From contig CANLNQ010000002.1 in assembly GCA_947492525.1 (NCBI GenBank), positions 124,001 to 188,000 of the forward strand: a DNA stretch of 64,000 bases, read 5' to 3'. Below are positions 37,735 to 49,279 of this stretch, one piece after another. Each line of letters begins with the position of its first letter. The first letter of the stretch is position 1. The position numbers were made by a program, and so were the translations under genes. The notes under the pieces were generated by a model, which ran no database searches, had not been told where the DNA came from, and was given only the letters and a program-made list of their open reading frames with translations. Source of the DNA: an uncultured Granulosicoccus sp. Lineage in GTDB: Bacteria; Pseudomonadota; Gammaproteobacteria; Granulosicoccales; Granulosicoccaceae.

Positions 37735-38940
37735 ATGTTTGAACTTGTTGACTCAATCAATGACTCCCCCGTAATCAAGCTTGTCGGTGTCGGTGGAGGC
37801 GGCAGCAACGCAGTTCAGCACATGGTGCAATCCGGTATCGAAGGCGTGGATTTCATCTGTGCCAATACCGATGCACAGGCGCTCAAGGGCATGCACGCAC
37901 AGACTGTCCTGCATATCGGTCAGAGCATCACCAAGGGTCTGGGCGCTGGCGCCAATCCTGAAATCGGTCGTCAGGCCGCGATGGAAGACCGTGATCGTAT
38001 TCAGGACCTGATCGAAGGCACTGACATGTTGTTCATTACCGCCGGCATGGGTGGCGGTACCGGTACGGGTGCCATTCCTGTCGTTGCCCAGATTGCCCGT
38101 GAAATGGGTGTGCTGACCGTGGCTGTCGTCACCAAGCCATTCCCTTTCGAAGGCAACAAGCGCATGCGGACGGCCGAAGCCGGCATCGAGGAGCTGCGAG
38201 GCCATGTTGATTCCCTGATCACCATTCCCAACGAAAAGCTGCTGTCGGTTCTAGGCAAGAACATCAGCCTGCTGGATGCTTTCCGCGCAGCCAACGATGT
38301 CCTGCGCGGTGCGGTACAGGGCATTGCCGAGCTGATCACCAACCCTGGTCTGATCAACGTGGATTTCGCTGACGTGCGTACCGTCATGAGCGAAATGGGT
38401 CTGGCCATGATGGGTTCCGGTGTCGGACGTGGCGATGAGCGTGCAACCGAAGCTGCCGAGATGGCAATCTCCAGCCCGCTGCTCGAAGATATCGATCTGG
38501 CAGGTGCTCGTGGCATCCTCGTCAACATCACCTGTGGTCTGGACATGGCCATTGGCGAGTTCGAGGAAGTGGGTAATGTGGTTCGTTCCTTTGCCGCTGA
38601 TGATGCAACCGTGGTTGTGGGTACGGCCATCGACGAGTCTCTGGAAGGCGAACTGCGGGTCACTGTCGTGGCAACCGGACTGGGTCATCAGGCTCAGGCA
38701 CAACAGTTGCGCTCTGTGCAGCAGCCTCGTGCAGTGGCCGGTGGTGCAGCCGCAGCCTACTCACAAGGGGGCAATGGAAACCATCAGGGCGGCGCGGCTC
38801 AATCTGCCTACGCGGGTTATGACAAGCCGAACGTGATTCGCAAGAATCCTCGCGGTGCACAGGGAACAGGACCTGCGAACGGCGGTCATGACGTGGAATA
38901 CCTTGATATTCCAGCATTTTTGCGTCGACAAGCAGATTAG
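37735..38940 (+). CDS. ftsZ: Cell division GTPase FtsZ
   Basis: Tubulin homologue forming the Z ring. 401 residues; [14 protein letters not shown], the GTP-binding [20 protein letters not shown] and [11 protein letters not shown] are canonical. A Gln/Gly/Ala-rich linker (~325-385) leads to the conserved C-terminal peptide [13 protein letters not shown] that binds FtsA and ZipA. AGGAG sits eight bases before the ATG, the strongest ribosome site in the cluster. The 131-base gap before it allows its own promoter, but none is clear. Confidence 0.98.
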   Translation: MFELVDSINDSPVIKLVGVGGGGSNAVQHMVQSGIEGVDFICANTDAQALKGMHAQTVLHIGQSITKGLGAGANPEIGRQAAMEDRDRIQDLIEGTDMLFITAGMGGGTGTGAIPVVAQIAREMGVLTVAVVTKPFPFEGNKRMRTAEAGIEELRGHVDSLITIPNEKLLSVLGKNISLLDAFRAANDVLRGAVQGIAELITNPGLINVDFADVRTVMSEMGLAMMGSGVGRGDERATEAAEMAISSPLLEDIDLAGARGILVNITCGLDMAIGEFEEVGNVVRSFAADDATVVVGTAIDESLEGELRVTVVATGLGHQAQAQQLRSVQQPRAVAGGAAAAYSQGGNGNHQGGAAQSAYAGYDKPNVIRKNPRGAQGTGPANGGHDVEYLDIPAFLRRQAD

Positions 38941-39008
38941 TTCCGCATTACACCTGGTCAAGGTTTGAGCAGGCAGTCGTATTATCCAGTAACATTCCCG
39001 AGGTTCTG

Positions 39009-39034
39009 GGGAGTACCCCACAAGGGTACTTCCC
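39009..39034 (+). terminator. Strong hairpin between ftsZ and lpxC
   Basis: GGGA-GTACCC (39009-39018), loop CACAA, then GGGTAC-T-TCCC (39024-39034): a ten-base-pair stem with a single bulged T. No T-tract follows, so it may attenuate or protect the ftsZ transcript rather than end it. Confidence 0.5.
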
Positions 39035-39174
39035 GGAGTGAATTAAACTCGCCTCAACAGCGGACGCTACCAAGCCGGGCTACCGATTTTGCGGTAGCTG
39101 GCGTAGCGGTTGAATCGGTAATGTGTTTGTCCTTCCCGGAATGTATCCATTGATCCTGTAAAACCGGTCAGAGG

Positions 39175-39183
39175 TGCTATATA
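39175..39183 (+). promoter_or_regulatory. Candidate extended -10 promoter of lpxC
   Basis: TGC-TATATA (39175-39183) is an extended -10 pattern about 40 bases upstream of the lpxC GTG start. No good -35 at normal spacing. Confidence 0.4.
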
Positions 39184-39224
39184 CAAGGGTAGGCAGGCAT
39201 TTCCGGTTGCAGCAGGATGACATC

Positions 39225-40148
39225 GTGATACGACAAAGAACGTTAAAGAACTCGATTCGTGCGACTGGCGTGGGCCTGCACACGGGCAAGAAAATCTACC
39301 TGACTTTGAGTCCGGCCCCCATCAATGCGGGCATTGTATTCCGTCGTACCGATCTGAACCCCGCCGCGGTCATTCGCAATGATGCCCTCGGTGTCAAGAG
39401 CACTGAACTCGCCACCTCCTTGTACAACAGCGATGGTATCCGGGTATCGACCATCGAGCACCTGATGGCGGCATTGGCTGGTCTGGGCATCGATAACTGC
39501 TACGTGGACGTCAGCGCCGACGAAATCCCGATCATGGACGGCAGTGCTGCGCCTTTCGTGTTCCTGGTTCAGTCTGCCGGTATCCTGGAGCAGGGCGCTG
39601 CCAAGCGTTTCATTCGCATCAAGAAGCCGGTCGAAGTTCGGGTTGACGACAAGTGGGCACGCTTCGAGCCGTTTGATGGTTTCAAGGTGAAGTTCACCAT
39701 CGATTTCGACCATCCGGTATTCAAGAGCGACAGCCGCACGGCTGAAGTGGATTTTTCCACGACATCCTTCGTCAAGGAAATCAGCCGGGCACGTACCTTT
39801 GGCTTCATGCGCGATATCGAAGAGCTCAGGAAACGCGATCTGGTTCTGGGTGGCAGCATGGACAACGCCATCGTCATCGATGACTACCGCGTACTCAATG
39901 AAGACGGTCTTCGTTACAAGAACGAATTCGTGCGCCACAAGATCCTTGATGCCATCGGCGATCTGTACCTGCTGGGCCGCAGCATTCTCGGATCTTTCGA
40001 TGGCTACAAGTCAGGCCATGCGCTGAACAATCTGCTGGTGCGAGAGCTGCTCAATCAGCCGCAGAGCTGGGAAGAAGTCGTGTTCGAAGGCAAGAACACG
40101 GAAGTCTCACCCATCTCCTACGCGCAGCCATCCGAAGCAGTCGGGTAG
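39225..40148 (+). CDS. lpxC: UDP-3-O-acyl-N-acetylglucosamine deacetylase
   Basis: Zinc enzyme for the committed step of lipid A synthesis. About 307 residues from GTG 39225 ([20 protein letters not shown], matching the usual MIKQRTLKN start), with AGGA upstream. Zinc and catalytic regions: [58 protein letters not shown] and [12 protein letters not shown]. The frame extends 51 bases upstream but that part is not conserved. A terminator follows. Confidence 0.97.
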   Translation: MIRQRTLKNSIRATGVGLHTGKKIYLTLSPAPINAGIVFRRTDLNPAAVIRNDALGVKSTELATSLYNSDGIRVSTIEHLMAALAGLGIDNCYVDVSADEIPIMDGSAAPFVFLVQSAGILEQGAAKRFIRIKKPVEVRVDDKWARFEPFDGFKVKFTIDFDHPVFKSDSRTAEVDFSTTSFVKEISRARTFGFMRDIEELRKRDLVLGGSMDNAIVIDDYRVLNEDGLRYKNEFVRHKILDAIGDLYLLGRSILGSFDGYKSGHALNNLLVRELLNQPQSWEEVVFEGKNTEVSPISYAQPSEAVG

Positions 40149-40160
40149 TCGCACCGTTCT

Positions 40161-40187
40161 GCCCGGCGCACTCGGCGGGCTTCTTTC
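40161..40187 (+). terminator. Rho-independent terminator after lpxC
   Basis: GCCCG (40161-40165) pairs with CGGGC (40176-40180), with further CG pairing inside, followed by TTCTTTC. It lies 13 bases after the lpxC stop. Confidence 0.6.
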
Positions 40188-40198
40188 AGGGTCATACC

Positions 40199-40308
40199 GT
40201 CGAGGTTCTCCCTGCAGAGTTCTTCGGTCAAGGCCTTCCTTCAGAGTTGTTCTGTCAAGGTTCTCCCTGCGGAGTTGTTCCGTCGAGGGTGTCCTTCACG
40301 GTTCTTCC
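40199..40308. repeat. Four tandem copies of a 27/28-base imperfect repeat
   Basis: Units start at 40199, 40227, 40254 and 40282, each beginning GTCRAGG and ending GTTSTTC. Copies are 28, 27, 28 and 27 bases and differ at several sites. The last copy runs into the 3' end of the convergent DUF721 gene (stop at 40296-40298). The array lies between the lpxC terminator and that gene. Confidence 0.8.
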
Positions 40309-40856
40309 TTCAGCCTGGCTGCCAGTTTCAGCAGTTCCTGACGCAGGCTGTCGTCCGATGCGCGCACCACGGATTTCACGGCGGCCGAGTCGCTCTGTCC
40401 GGCCTGTGCTCCGCCCAGGTATCTGACGTACGGCGCATCCTTGTCTGATCTTGTCTCGCTTGTCTGATCGGCAGGGTTGGCCTCGTCCATCGGCTCTGCC
40501 GTGGTGTCTGCCAATCTTGCCAGAGCGAGCGCGGCTGCATTCGAGCGACGATCAAAACTTTCCCTGACGGGGCCGGCAACGGGGACCTCGGCAGGGGCGA
40601 CGTGAAAGCTGATCGTGACCACGTCCAGCGTGACGGTGCGTAATGCGCCAACAATCTGCCGCTCACTGAATCGCAGTTTTGCGATCCATGCCGCATTATC
40701 CACCGTGATACGGAGTCGGCCAGCTTCCAGTCTGCAGAAAAGAACGTGGGCCATGGAGGTGGCTGGCACAATCTGTGAAATCACCTGTTTCATCTGACTG
40801 TCTTGCTGCATTGCAGCGCGCGTCGTCTTGTTGATCAGGTTGTGCAATGACTTCAT
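40296..40856 (-). CDS. DUF721 (DciA-like) protein
   Basis: A 186-residue protein with an N-terminal DUF721 domain, the family that includes the replicative-helicase loader DciA. The segment LFCRLEAGRLRITVDNAAWI followed by AKLRFSERQIVGALR is the family core. The C-terminal ~90 residues are low in conservation, Ala/Asp/Ser-rich. Its position between lpxC and an M23 peptidase gene upstream of secA is the usual place for this family in Pseudomonas-like genomes. The ATG (40856-40854) interlocks with the divergent peptidase ATG in CATG. The 3' end is part of a tandem repeat. Confidence 0.8.
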   Translation of the reverse strand: MKSLHNLINKTTRAAMQQDSQMKQVISQIVPATSMAHVLFCRLEAGRLRITVDNAAWIAKLRFSERQIVGALRTVTLDVVTISFHVAPAEVPVAGPVRESFDRRSNAAALALARLADTTAEPMDEANPADQTSETRSDKDAPYVRYLGGAQAGQSDSAAVKSVVRASDDSLRQELLKLAARLKEEP

Positions 40857-41907
40857 GAATACATTCTCTGTGCGCAGAGGGACCCGATGGCTGCCGATGG
40901 CCTTGCGTCTGCGGCTGGCCAGGTTCGCGCTGTGGAGATTAAAGCATGGCTCGAGTGTCGTTCCAACCCTCCTGTTGCTGACTCTGATAGGTGGCAGTGG
41001 CGCACTGGGCTATGCCATGGCGATGCATCAGCAGTGGCTGATGTCGGCAGCGCAGGCGCAGGAGCCGGTGCCACAATTGGCCGCGGCCGAGGTCCGGCCG
41101 GCAGCGGCAGACACGCAATCCCGGTGGCTTCTGGCACAGGAGCTGGGTCGGTTGCAGGCTGAGATCGTCAGTCTGCGCGTGCTGTTCCTGCGTCTGGCCG
41201 AGGTGGCGAAGCTGGAGGATGGTGAGTTCGATCTCGACATGGACTTCAGCCCCCTGCAGCCCGAGTGGCCCCGCGAAATGGAGTCGACGGGCCCACTGGA
41301 CACCGAGCTGAAGATGAAGTCCATGCAAAAGGGTGATTCTGAAACGTCGCTGCTGTGGCGACGGGATGAGCCGGTGAGTGCAAGCGCAGGCCAGCTCCGC
41401 ACCATGCTGGCAGCCAGAGAGGCGTCTCTGCCGCTTGTAAAACAGAGCCTTGTCCATATTTCCGGTCAGGCAGCCAGACTTGAGAGCGTGTATCGCGAAC
41501 GACGCCTGGCTCATGATTTCAGGGTGTCCGGACTGCCGGTCAGTGAAGCGCATATCAGCTCGCGCTACGGCTATCGCGTCAATCCGCTCACTGGACGGAG
41601 ACAGTTGCACCAGGGCCTGGATCTGGCGGGCAAGCCCGGCAGCCGGATCCTGGCGCTGGCGGACGGTATCGTGACTTATTCGGGCAGGAATGGTGGCTAT
41701 GGCAATCTGGTGGAACTGGAGCATCCGGGCGGATACCGGACACGCTATGCGCACAACCATTCCATTCTGGTGCCACTGGGCGCGCGCGTGAGCAAGGGGC
41801 AGACCATCGCCACCATGGGCTCAACCGGACGTTCCACCGGTACGCACCTGCATGTCGAGGTCAGGCAGAACGGACGATCGCGTGACCCTCAGCTTTACAT
41901 TCGATGA
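40855..41907 (+). CDS. M23 family (LytM) peptidase
   Basis: Envelope endopeptidase or regulator of peptidoglycan hydrolases. About 350 residues: membrane anchor (VVPTLLLLTLIGGSGALGYA), a helical region (~65-200), then the LytM domain with ISSRYGYRVNPLTGRRQLHQ, GLDLAGKPGSRILA and GTHLHVEVRQNGR. The metal ligands H-x(n)-D and HxH are all present (HQGLD, HLH), so it looks catalytically competent. Start set at ATG 40855; a TTG start nine codons earlier is also open. It precedes secA by 132 bases. Confidence 0.9.
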   Translation: MNTFSVRRGTRWLPMALRLRLARFALWRLKHGSSVVPTLLLLTLIGGSGALGYAMAMHQQWLMSAAQAQEPVPQLAAAEVRPAAADTQSRWLLAQELGRLQAEIVSLRVLFLRLAEVAKLEDGEFDLDMDFSPLQPEWPREMESTGPLDTELKMKSMQKGDSETSLLWRRDEPVSASAGQLRTMLAAREASLPLVKQSLVHISGQAARLESVYRERRLAHDFRVSGLPVSEAHISSRYGYRVNPLTGRRQLHQGLDLAGKPGSRILALADGIVTYSGRNGGYGNLVELEHPGGYRTRYAHNHSILVPLGARVSKGQTIATMGSTGRSTGTHLHVEVRQNGRSRDPQLYIR

Positions 41908-42039
41908 AGCTGACGAGCACCACGGGTTAAATGTAATAATAAGAGTCCATGCCACGGGTGGCATGGCACGTATTGGAGCACCCGCAGTGATTGCCGGTGC
42001 GCAACTGCAGCCACGCGCTGCCATTCAAGGTCGGTATTC

Positions 42040-44832
<2,793 letters not shown>

Positions 44833-44835
44833 GTC

Positions 44836-46068
44836 ATGCCGGTCAATCTGAATCTGGCCGCTGCCCTGCCGGTCAAGGGTGTCAAGCTGGCCACACTGGC
44901 CGCTGGCCTGAAATCCAACGGCTCCGCCGACATGGTGGTAGCCAGCCTTGCGGATTCAGCCATGACGGCTGCTGTGTTCACGCAGAGTGCGTTCTGTGCG
45001 GCACCGGTGACTGTGGCACGCAGTCAGCTGCAGTCCTGCGAGGGACGGGTGCGTGCCCTGCTGATCAACTCCGGAAATGCCAATGCGGGTACCGGACAGC
45101 CCGGTATCGATATGGCCAACGGCCATTGCCAGGCACTGGCTGCGGCCCTGAGTGTCGAGCCCGATGCCATCCTGCCATTTTCGACCGGCGTCATCGGGCA
45201 GTTGCTGCCAGACGACATCATGCGTGCCGGCATCGACGCGGCGGCAGGCAAGCTGGCGGGGGCGGCCGAGCTGGACCTGTCTCAGTGGCAAGAGGCGGCT
45301 CGCGGCATCATGACCACCGACACCCAACCCAAGCTGACCTCGCAGAGTGTCACCATCAACGGACAGACAGTGACCATCACCGGCATGTCCAAGGGCGCAG
45401 GCATGATCCAGCCCAATATGGCGACCATGCTCAGCTATGTCTTCACCGATGCCACCATAGGCCGTGACGATCTGGACAAGGCCCTGCGGGAGTCTGTGGA
45501 TGTGTCCTTCAATGCCATTACCGTGGACAGCGATACTTCCACCAACGATGCCTGTGTGCTGGTGGCGACCGGCGTCGGCGAATCACTGAGTGCCAGTCAT
45601 CCACAGTGGAATGACTTCATGGCGGCCTTGACTCGCGTCTGCAGCGATCTGGCACAGGCCATCATCCGCGACGCCGAAGGTGCCACCAAGTTCATCACGG
45701 TCAAGGTATGCGGTGGCCGCGACAAGTCCGAGTGCAAGCTGGTCGGCTATGCCATCGCCAACTCACCACTGGTCAAGACGGCCATGTTTGCCAGTGATGC
45801 GAATGTCGGACGTCTGCTGATGGCCATTGGCAAGGCGGGTGTCGACTCGCTGGATGCCTCGAAAGTCACGGTGTCACTGGGTGATGTCGTGGCGTTTGAA
45901 GAGGCCGGTATCGCTCAAGGCTATACGGAAGAGAGAGGCGCTGCCGTCATGGCGCGCGACGAGATCGATGTGACAGTCGACCTGGCTCGTGGCGCTGCGG
46001 AGGCGACCATCTATACCAGCGATCTGTCTCACGACTATGTCAGCATCAATGCCGACTACCGGTCCTGA
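44836..46068 (+). CDS. argJ: Glutamate N-acetyltransferase / amino-acid acetyltransferase
   Basis: Arginine biosynthesis enzyme that recycles the acetyl group between N-acetylornithine and glutamate. 410 residues; the self-cleavage site lies in IQPNMATMLSYVFTDA, where Thr becomes the N-terminal nucleophile of the beta chain. INSGNANAGTG and NDACVLVATGVG are also typical. It starts three bases after the secA stop. secA-argJ-mutT order is common in gammaproteobacteria. Confidence 0.96.
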   Translation: MPVNLNLAAALPVKGVKLATLAAGLKSNGSADMVVASLADSAMTAAVFTQSAFCAAPVTVARSQLQSCEGRVRALLINSGNANAGTGQPGIDMANGHCQALAAALSVEPDAILPFSTGVIGQLLPDDIMRAGIDAAAGKLAGAAELDLSQWQEAARGIMTTDTQPKLTSQSVTINGQTVTITGMSKGAGMIQPNMATMLSYVFTDATIGRDDLDKALRESVDVSFNAITVDSDTSTNDACVLVATGVGESLSASHPQWNDFMAALTRVCSDLAQAIIRDAEGATKFITVKVCGGRDKSECKLVGYAIANSPLVKTAMFASDANVGRLLMAIGKAGVDSLDASKVTVSLGDVVAFEEAGIAQGYTEERGAAVMARDEIDVTVDLARGAAEATIYTSDLSHDYVSINADYRS

Positions 46069-46158
46069 AGTGTTGGCCGCGCCGGCTATCGACCGCTATC
46101 GGTACGTGCATTCTGGTCTGATCGACAGTCCCCATCGACATCACGGGAGGCTCCGGTG

Positions 46159-46581
46159 ATGAATACCATCGATGTCGTCGCTGGTGTGATCTTTGACAGC
46201 GCCAGAACGCATGTGCTGGTGGCCTTGCGCAAGCCCGAGCAGCATCAGGGCAATCGCTGGGAGTTTCCCGGAGGCAAGCTGGAAGCCGGAGAAGCTCTGC
46301 AGGATGGTCTGGTACGGGAGCTTCGCGAGGAAATCGGTATCAACGCCACGCAGTGCCAGGCGCGTACCATCATCGAGCACAGCTATCCGGACAAGCAGGT
46401 CAGGCTGCATTTCTGGGATGTACTTGCCTTCGAGGGTACACCCGAAGGAATTGAAGGCCAGCAACTGCAATGGGTGGCACTGCCAGACTTGGCAAGCCTG
46501 GCCTTTCCCGAAGCCAATCAGGGCATCGTCGATCAGCTGGTGGCCGAGTCGCAGACCCGGTGTTCAGACTTGTCTGGCTAG
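46159..46581 (+). CDS. mutT: MutT-type Nudix hydrolase
   Basis: 8-oxo-dGTP-type pyrophosphatase by family. 140 residues with a complete Nudix box: Gly at GGKLEAGEALQDG, then LVRELREEIGI (GX5EX7REUXEEXGU). Start at ATG 46159, eight bases after GGGAGG; GTG 46156 is also in frame. It lacks the C-terminal ThiE-like domain found in some relatives. Confidence 0.93.
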   Translation: MNTIDVVAGVIFDSARTHVLVALRKPEQHQGNRWEFPGGKLEAGEALQDGLVRELREEIGINATQCQARTIIEHSYPDKQVRLHFWDVLAFEGTPEGIEGQQLQWVALPDLASLAFPEANQGIVDQLVAESQTRCSDLSG

Positions 46582-46632
46582 TGCGCGCGATGGATCTCAA
46601 GCGGCGCGGTGTTGTGCGCTGATTTGGATACG

Positions 46633-46694
<62 letters not shown>

Positions 46695-46705
46695 CAGGCA
46701 GGATT

Positions 46706-47323
46706 TCAGGCCGAGCTGGAGCCTGAGGCCGTTGCACCGTAGCGCTTGTGCAAGGCTGCTACCTGTTGTCGCGTCTCCTCGATACTGCCTGCATTGTCGA
46801 TGACGTCGTCGGCAATCGCCAGCCGCTCTTCGCGCGTGGCCTGTGAGGCCAGTATGGCTCGTGCTTCACTCTCGGACGAACCGTCTCTTGCCAGCAGTCG
46901 CGCCATCTGGACCGACTCAGGAACATCCACGACAACGATGCGATCGAAGCGCTTCTGCTGAGCGGTCTCCAGCAACAAGGGCATGGCGTAGATGACGTAG
47001 GGATGAGCTTGCTGCGCCAGTGCCTGTATGCGTTGCTCGGAGAGCTGTCTGATCAAGGGGTGCAGGGTATCGTCCAGAAACGCCCGTTCCGCTGGGTCGG
47101 CAAAGACGATGTGGCGCAATGCTGCACGGTTCAGCTCACCGTCGGCGGTGATGATGCCCGGCCCGAAATGCCTTGCGAGAGTCTGCAGCCCCGGGCTTCC
47201 GGGCGACACCACTTCACGAGCCAGCAAATCGGCGTCGATGACCGGAACGCCCAGCTGTTCAAAGCTGCTGGACACCAGGGATTTTCCGCTGGCAATGCCG
47301 CCAGTGAGTCCGACCAGTTGCAT
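46706..47323 (-). CDS. coaE: Dephospho-CoA kinase
   Basis: Last step of coenzyme A synthesis. 205 residues; P-loop LTGGIASGKSLVSSSFEQLG, VIDADLLAREVVSPGSPGLQ, and VIYAMPLLLETAQQKRFDRI with the VVDVPESVQMARLLARDG segment. It is found downstream of pilD in the classic pilBCD-coaE arrangement, but a small lipoprotein gene intervenes here. yacG, often next, is not in the window. Confidence 0.95.
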   Translation of the reverse strand: MQLVGLTGGIASGKSLVSSSFEQLGVPVIDADLLAREVVSPGSPGLQTLARHFGPGIITADGELNRAALRHIVFADPAERAFLDDTLHPLIRQLSEQRIQALAQQAHPYVIYAMPLLLETAQQKRFDRIVVVDVPESVQMARLLARDGSSESEARAILASQATREERLAIADDVIDNAGSIEETRQQVAALHKRYGATASGSSSA

Positions 47324-47470
47324 GATGAGTGTTATCGCCAGAGCCTTCGGTGAGGCCCATGGTAGCCTTCAGGGTCGGTACCGGGCAAACACGTTGATCG
47401 TCGGTGAGTAGCGAAGGCCGATGGCTGGTCGAAGGCGTGCAGGGCCGTGCTGCCAGTATCCGGCGCTGTG

Positions 47471-47980
47471 TCAGTCGCTGCAGATCGGAATGTCGTAGAT
47501 GGTCAGCCCGCTAACGATGGTGTAGTAGCTGGTGCTCGACCCGCCCGTGAGGATTTCGGTCAGGTTCATGACGTCGCCCTGAAAGGTAATCTGATACTCG
47601 TGGCTCTCGGCCAGCTGGGTGTCGCTGGCATAGGCATCGACAGAGGAGTAGAACTCTCCACCGTCATGACTGAAGAGCTCGACATCGGTCTCTGTATGAC
47701 AATTCAGGTTGCTCTGCAGGGGGAAATAGGCCTTGTAACCACCGGGGGAAATATACAGGTAGTTGGGATCTGCCGAATACAGACCCGAGACTTCATCCGG
47801 TATCTGCTCGCTCCAGTCAGGGTCCGGTGGGATCTGTGAGGAAGAGGTGGAAGAACCTGTACCGGAATCTGAGTCTGTGCCCGAATCCGTTGTCGTGCCT
47901 GTACCGTCGGGGTCAGGATCGCGAACGCCACAGGCAGCGGTGAGAATGACAAGAGCCAGGCAGGTGAACGTGCGGATCAT
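47471..47980 (-). CDS. Small lipoprotein of unknown function
   Basis: A 169-residue predicted lipoprotein, not recognised. Signal peptide MIRTFTCLALVILTAACGV with lipidated Cys17. Residues ~20-50 are a Thr/Ser/Asp/Gly-rich linker, followed by a ~115-residue domain rich in Tyr, Ser and Asp and containing two Cys residues (one in NLNCHTE, one in the C-terminal IPICSD) that could form a disulfide. Start set at 47980 because the lipobox then sits correctly; the open frame begins 24 codons earlier. It is inserted between coaE and pilD, and a 10-copy octamer repeat lies 108-187 bases upstream of its start. Confidence 0.75.
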   Translation of the reverse strand: MIRTFTCLALVILTAACGVRDPDPDGTGTTTDSGTDSDSGTGSSTSSSQIPPDPDWSEQIPDEVSGLYSADPNYLYISPGGYKAYFPLQSNLNCHTETDVELFSHDGGEFYSSVDAYASDTQLAESHEYQITFQGDVMNLTEILTGGSSTSYYTIVSGLTIYDIPICSD

Positions 47981-48087
47981 GGAGAGCTCGATGAGTCTTG
48001 GGATACTGCCAGAGTGCAAGATGCCCGCCAAGGTCGTGACAGGTAGATACACCGGGCTTGTTCCTGCTTCCGCTCACAGGCGTTACA

Positions 48088-48167
48088 GTGCCTGAGTGCC
48101 TGAGTGCCTGAGTGCCTGAGTGCCTGAGTGCCTGAGTGCCTGAGTACCTGAGTACCTGAGTGCCTGT
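48088..48167. repeat. Ten-copy octamer tandem repeat GTGCCTGA
   Basis: Seven exact GTGCCTGA units, two GTACCTGA, then GTGCCTGT, with a constant eight-base period. A degenerate CTGTCTG-rich tail continues to ~48220. The array sits between the pilD stop (48221) and the start of the small lipoprotein gene (47980). Confidence 0.95.
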
Positions 48168-48220
48168 CAGTCTGTTCTGCCTGCTGGCCTGTCTGCTTGT
48201 CTGTCTGCTGGCCTGTCGTA

Positions 48221-49180
48221 TCAGCCCAGCAAACCGTAATACCACTGGCTAAGGCCGTCACCCCATAACATGGCAATCCAGCCCGCGGCTGCCAGATAGG
48301 GTCCGAAAGGAATCGGAATGTTTTTGTCCCTGCCGGTCACGGCAATCAGCGTGATCCCGACGACAGCGCCGACCATTGACGAGAGCAGAATCACCATCGG
48401 CAAGGCCTGCCAGCCGAGCAGAGCCCCGATGGCGGCCAGCAACTTGAAGTCGCCATAGCCCATGCCCTCCTTGCCGGTGACAATGCGAAACAGCTGGTAG
48501 ACCATCCACAGCACCATATAGCCTGCTGCGGCCCCGATCACGGCTGAACGCAGATCGGTGAAGACGGGAAACAGGGCGGCGAGCAAGCCTATCCACATCA
48601 GTGGCAGGGTCAGTGAATCGGGTAAAAGCTGGTGATCGATGTCGATCATCGTCATCGACACGAAGAACCAGGTCACGATGATGCCCAGCGCCGCCTGCGG
48701 TGTCGGCCCGAATTGCCAGGCAACCAGCAGCGAAAGCACCATGGTCATGAACTCGACAAGCGGATAACGCATCGAGATAGGCGTACGGCAATTGGCGCAT
48801 TTTCCGCCGAGCATCAGGTAGCTGATCACGGGGATGTTCTGCCAGGCCTTGATCTCGCTGGCGCAGTGCGGGCAGCGCGAACGGGGCACAGCCAGGTTGA
48901 ACGGCTCTGCGTGTTCAGCGTGCTCAGCGTGTTCAGCGTGTTCAGCGTGTTCAGCGTGTTCAGCGGGCACCGCGGCATCGGCAGATTCCGCCGCGGTACT
49001 GTCCACCGTCTCGCCAGTAGCCGGCAGGAATTCCTCCATGCCTTCACGCCAGGCTCGCTCCATCATGATGGGCAGGCGGTGGATGACGACATTCAGGAAG
49101 CTGCCGACCATCAGACTGATGAGAGCCACAACGCCGTAGAAAGCGATGGCGTTGTGCTGGAATAGCTCGACGATTGACAT
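48221..49180 (-). CDS. pilD: Prepilin peptidase / N-methyltransferase PilD with AEH-repeat insert
   Basis: Cleaves the leader of type IV prepilins and methylates the new N-terminus in the inner membrane. 319 residues; N-terminal helix with GSFLNVVIHRLPIMME, the Cys motif CPHC...CANC, catalytic aspartates in TMIDIDHQLLPDSLTLPLMW and GYGDFKLLAAIGALLGW, about seven hydrophobic helices. Between the first helix and the CxxC pairs lies a ~40-residue Glu/Ala-rich insert with six consecutive Ala-Glu-His units and a seventh AEP. The insert keeps frame and does not disturb known motifs. Confidence 0.95.
   Translation of the reverse strand: MSIVELFQHNAIAFYGVVALISLMVGSFLNVVIHRLPIMMERAWREGMEEFLPATGETVDSTAAESADAAVPAEHAEHAEHAEHAEHAEHAEPFNLAVPRSRCPHCASEIKAWQNIPVISYLMLGGKCANCRTPISMRYPLVEFMTMVLSLLVAWQFGPTPQAALGIIVTWFFVSMTMIDIDHQLLPDSLTLPLMWIGLLAALFPVFTDLRSAVIGAAAGYMVLWMVYQLFRIVTGKEGMGYGDFKLLAAIGALLGWQALPMVILLSSMVGAVVGITLIAVTGRDKNIPIPFGPYLAAAGWIAMLWGDGLSQWYYGLLG
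48911..48964. repeat. Six 9-base repeats inside pilD (Ala-Glu-His)
   Basis: Plus-strand unit GTGTTCAGC, six copies, one with a single change (GTGCTCAGC, synonymous). On the coding strand it reads GCTGAACAC, Ala-Glu-His. The 9-base period keeps frame, so copy-number changes would alter length only. Confidence 0.95.
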
Positions 49181-49279
49181 GTGCGGATTATGGATGGAGT
49201 GTGTCGGTCATGCAAACACCGTGCGAGTGCGTGATGACCGACTCAGCCAGGTGCTGGTGGTGAGTTGTCTTGCGACTAG

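Noticed and set aside
39174-39224. N-terminal extension of LpxC
   Set aside because: The family begins at the VIRQRTLKN segment, and GTG 39225 has its own ribosome site.
47913-48276. Minus-strand frames across the octamer array (repeated Ser-Gly-Thr / Ala-Leu-Arg-His)
   Set aside because: Pure translation of the tandem repeat; no ribosome site or family resemblance.
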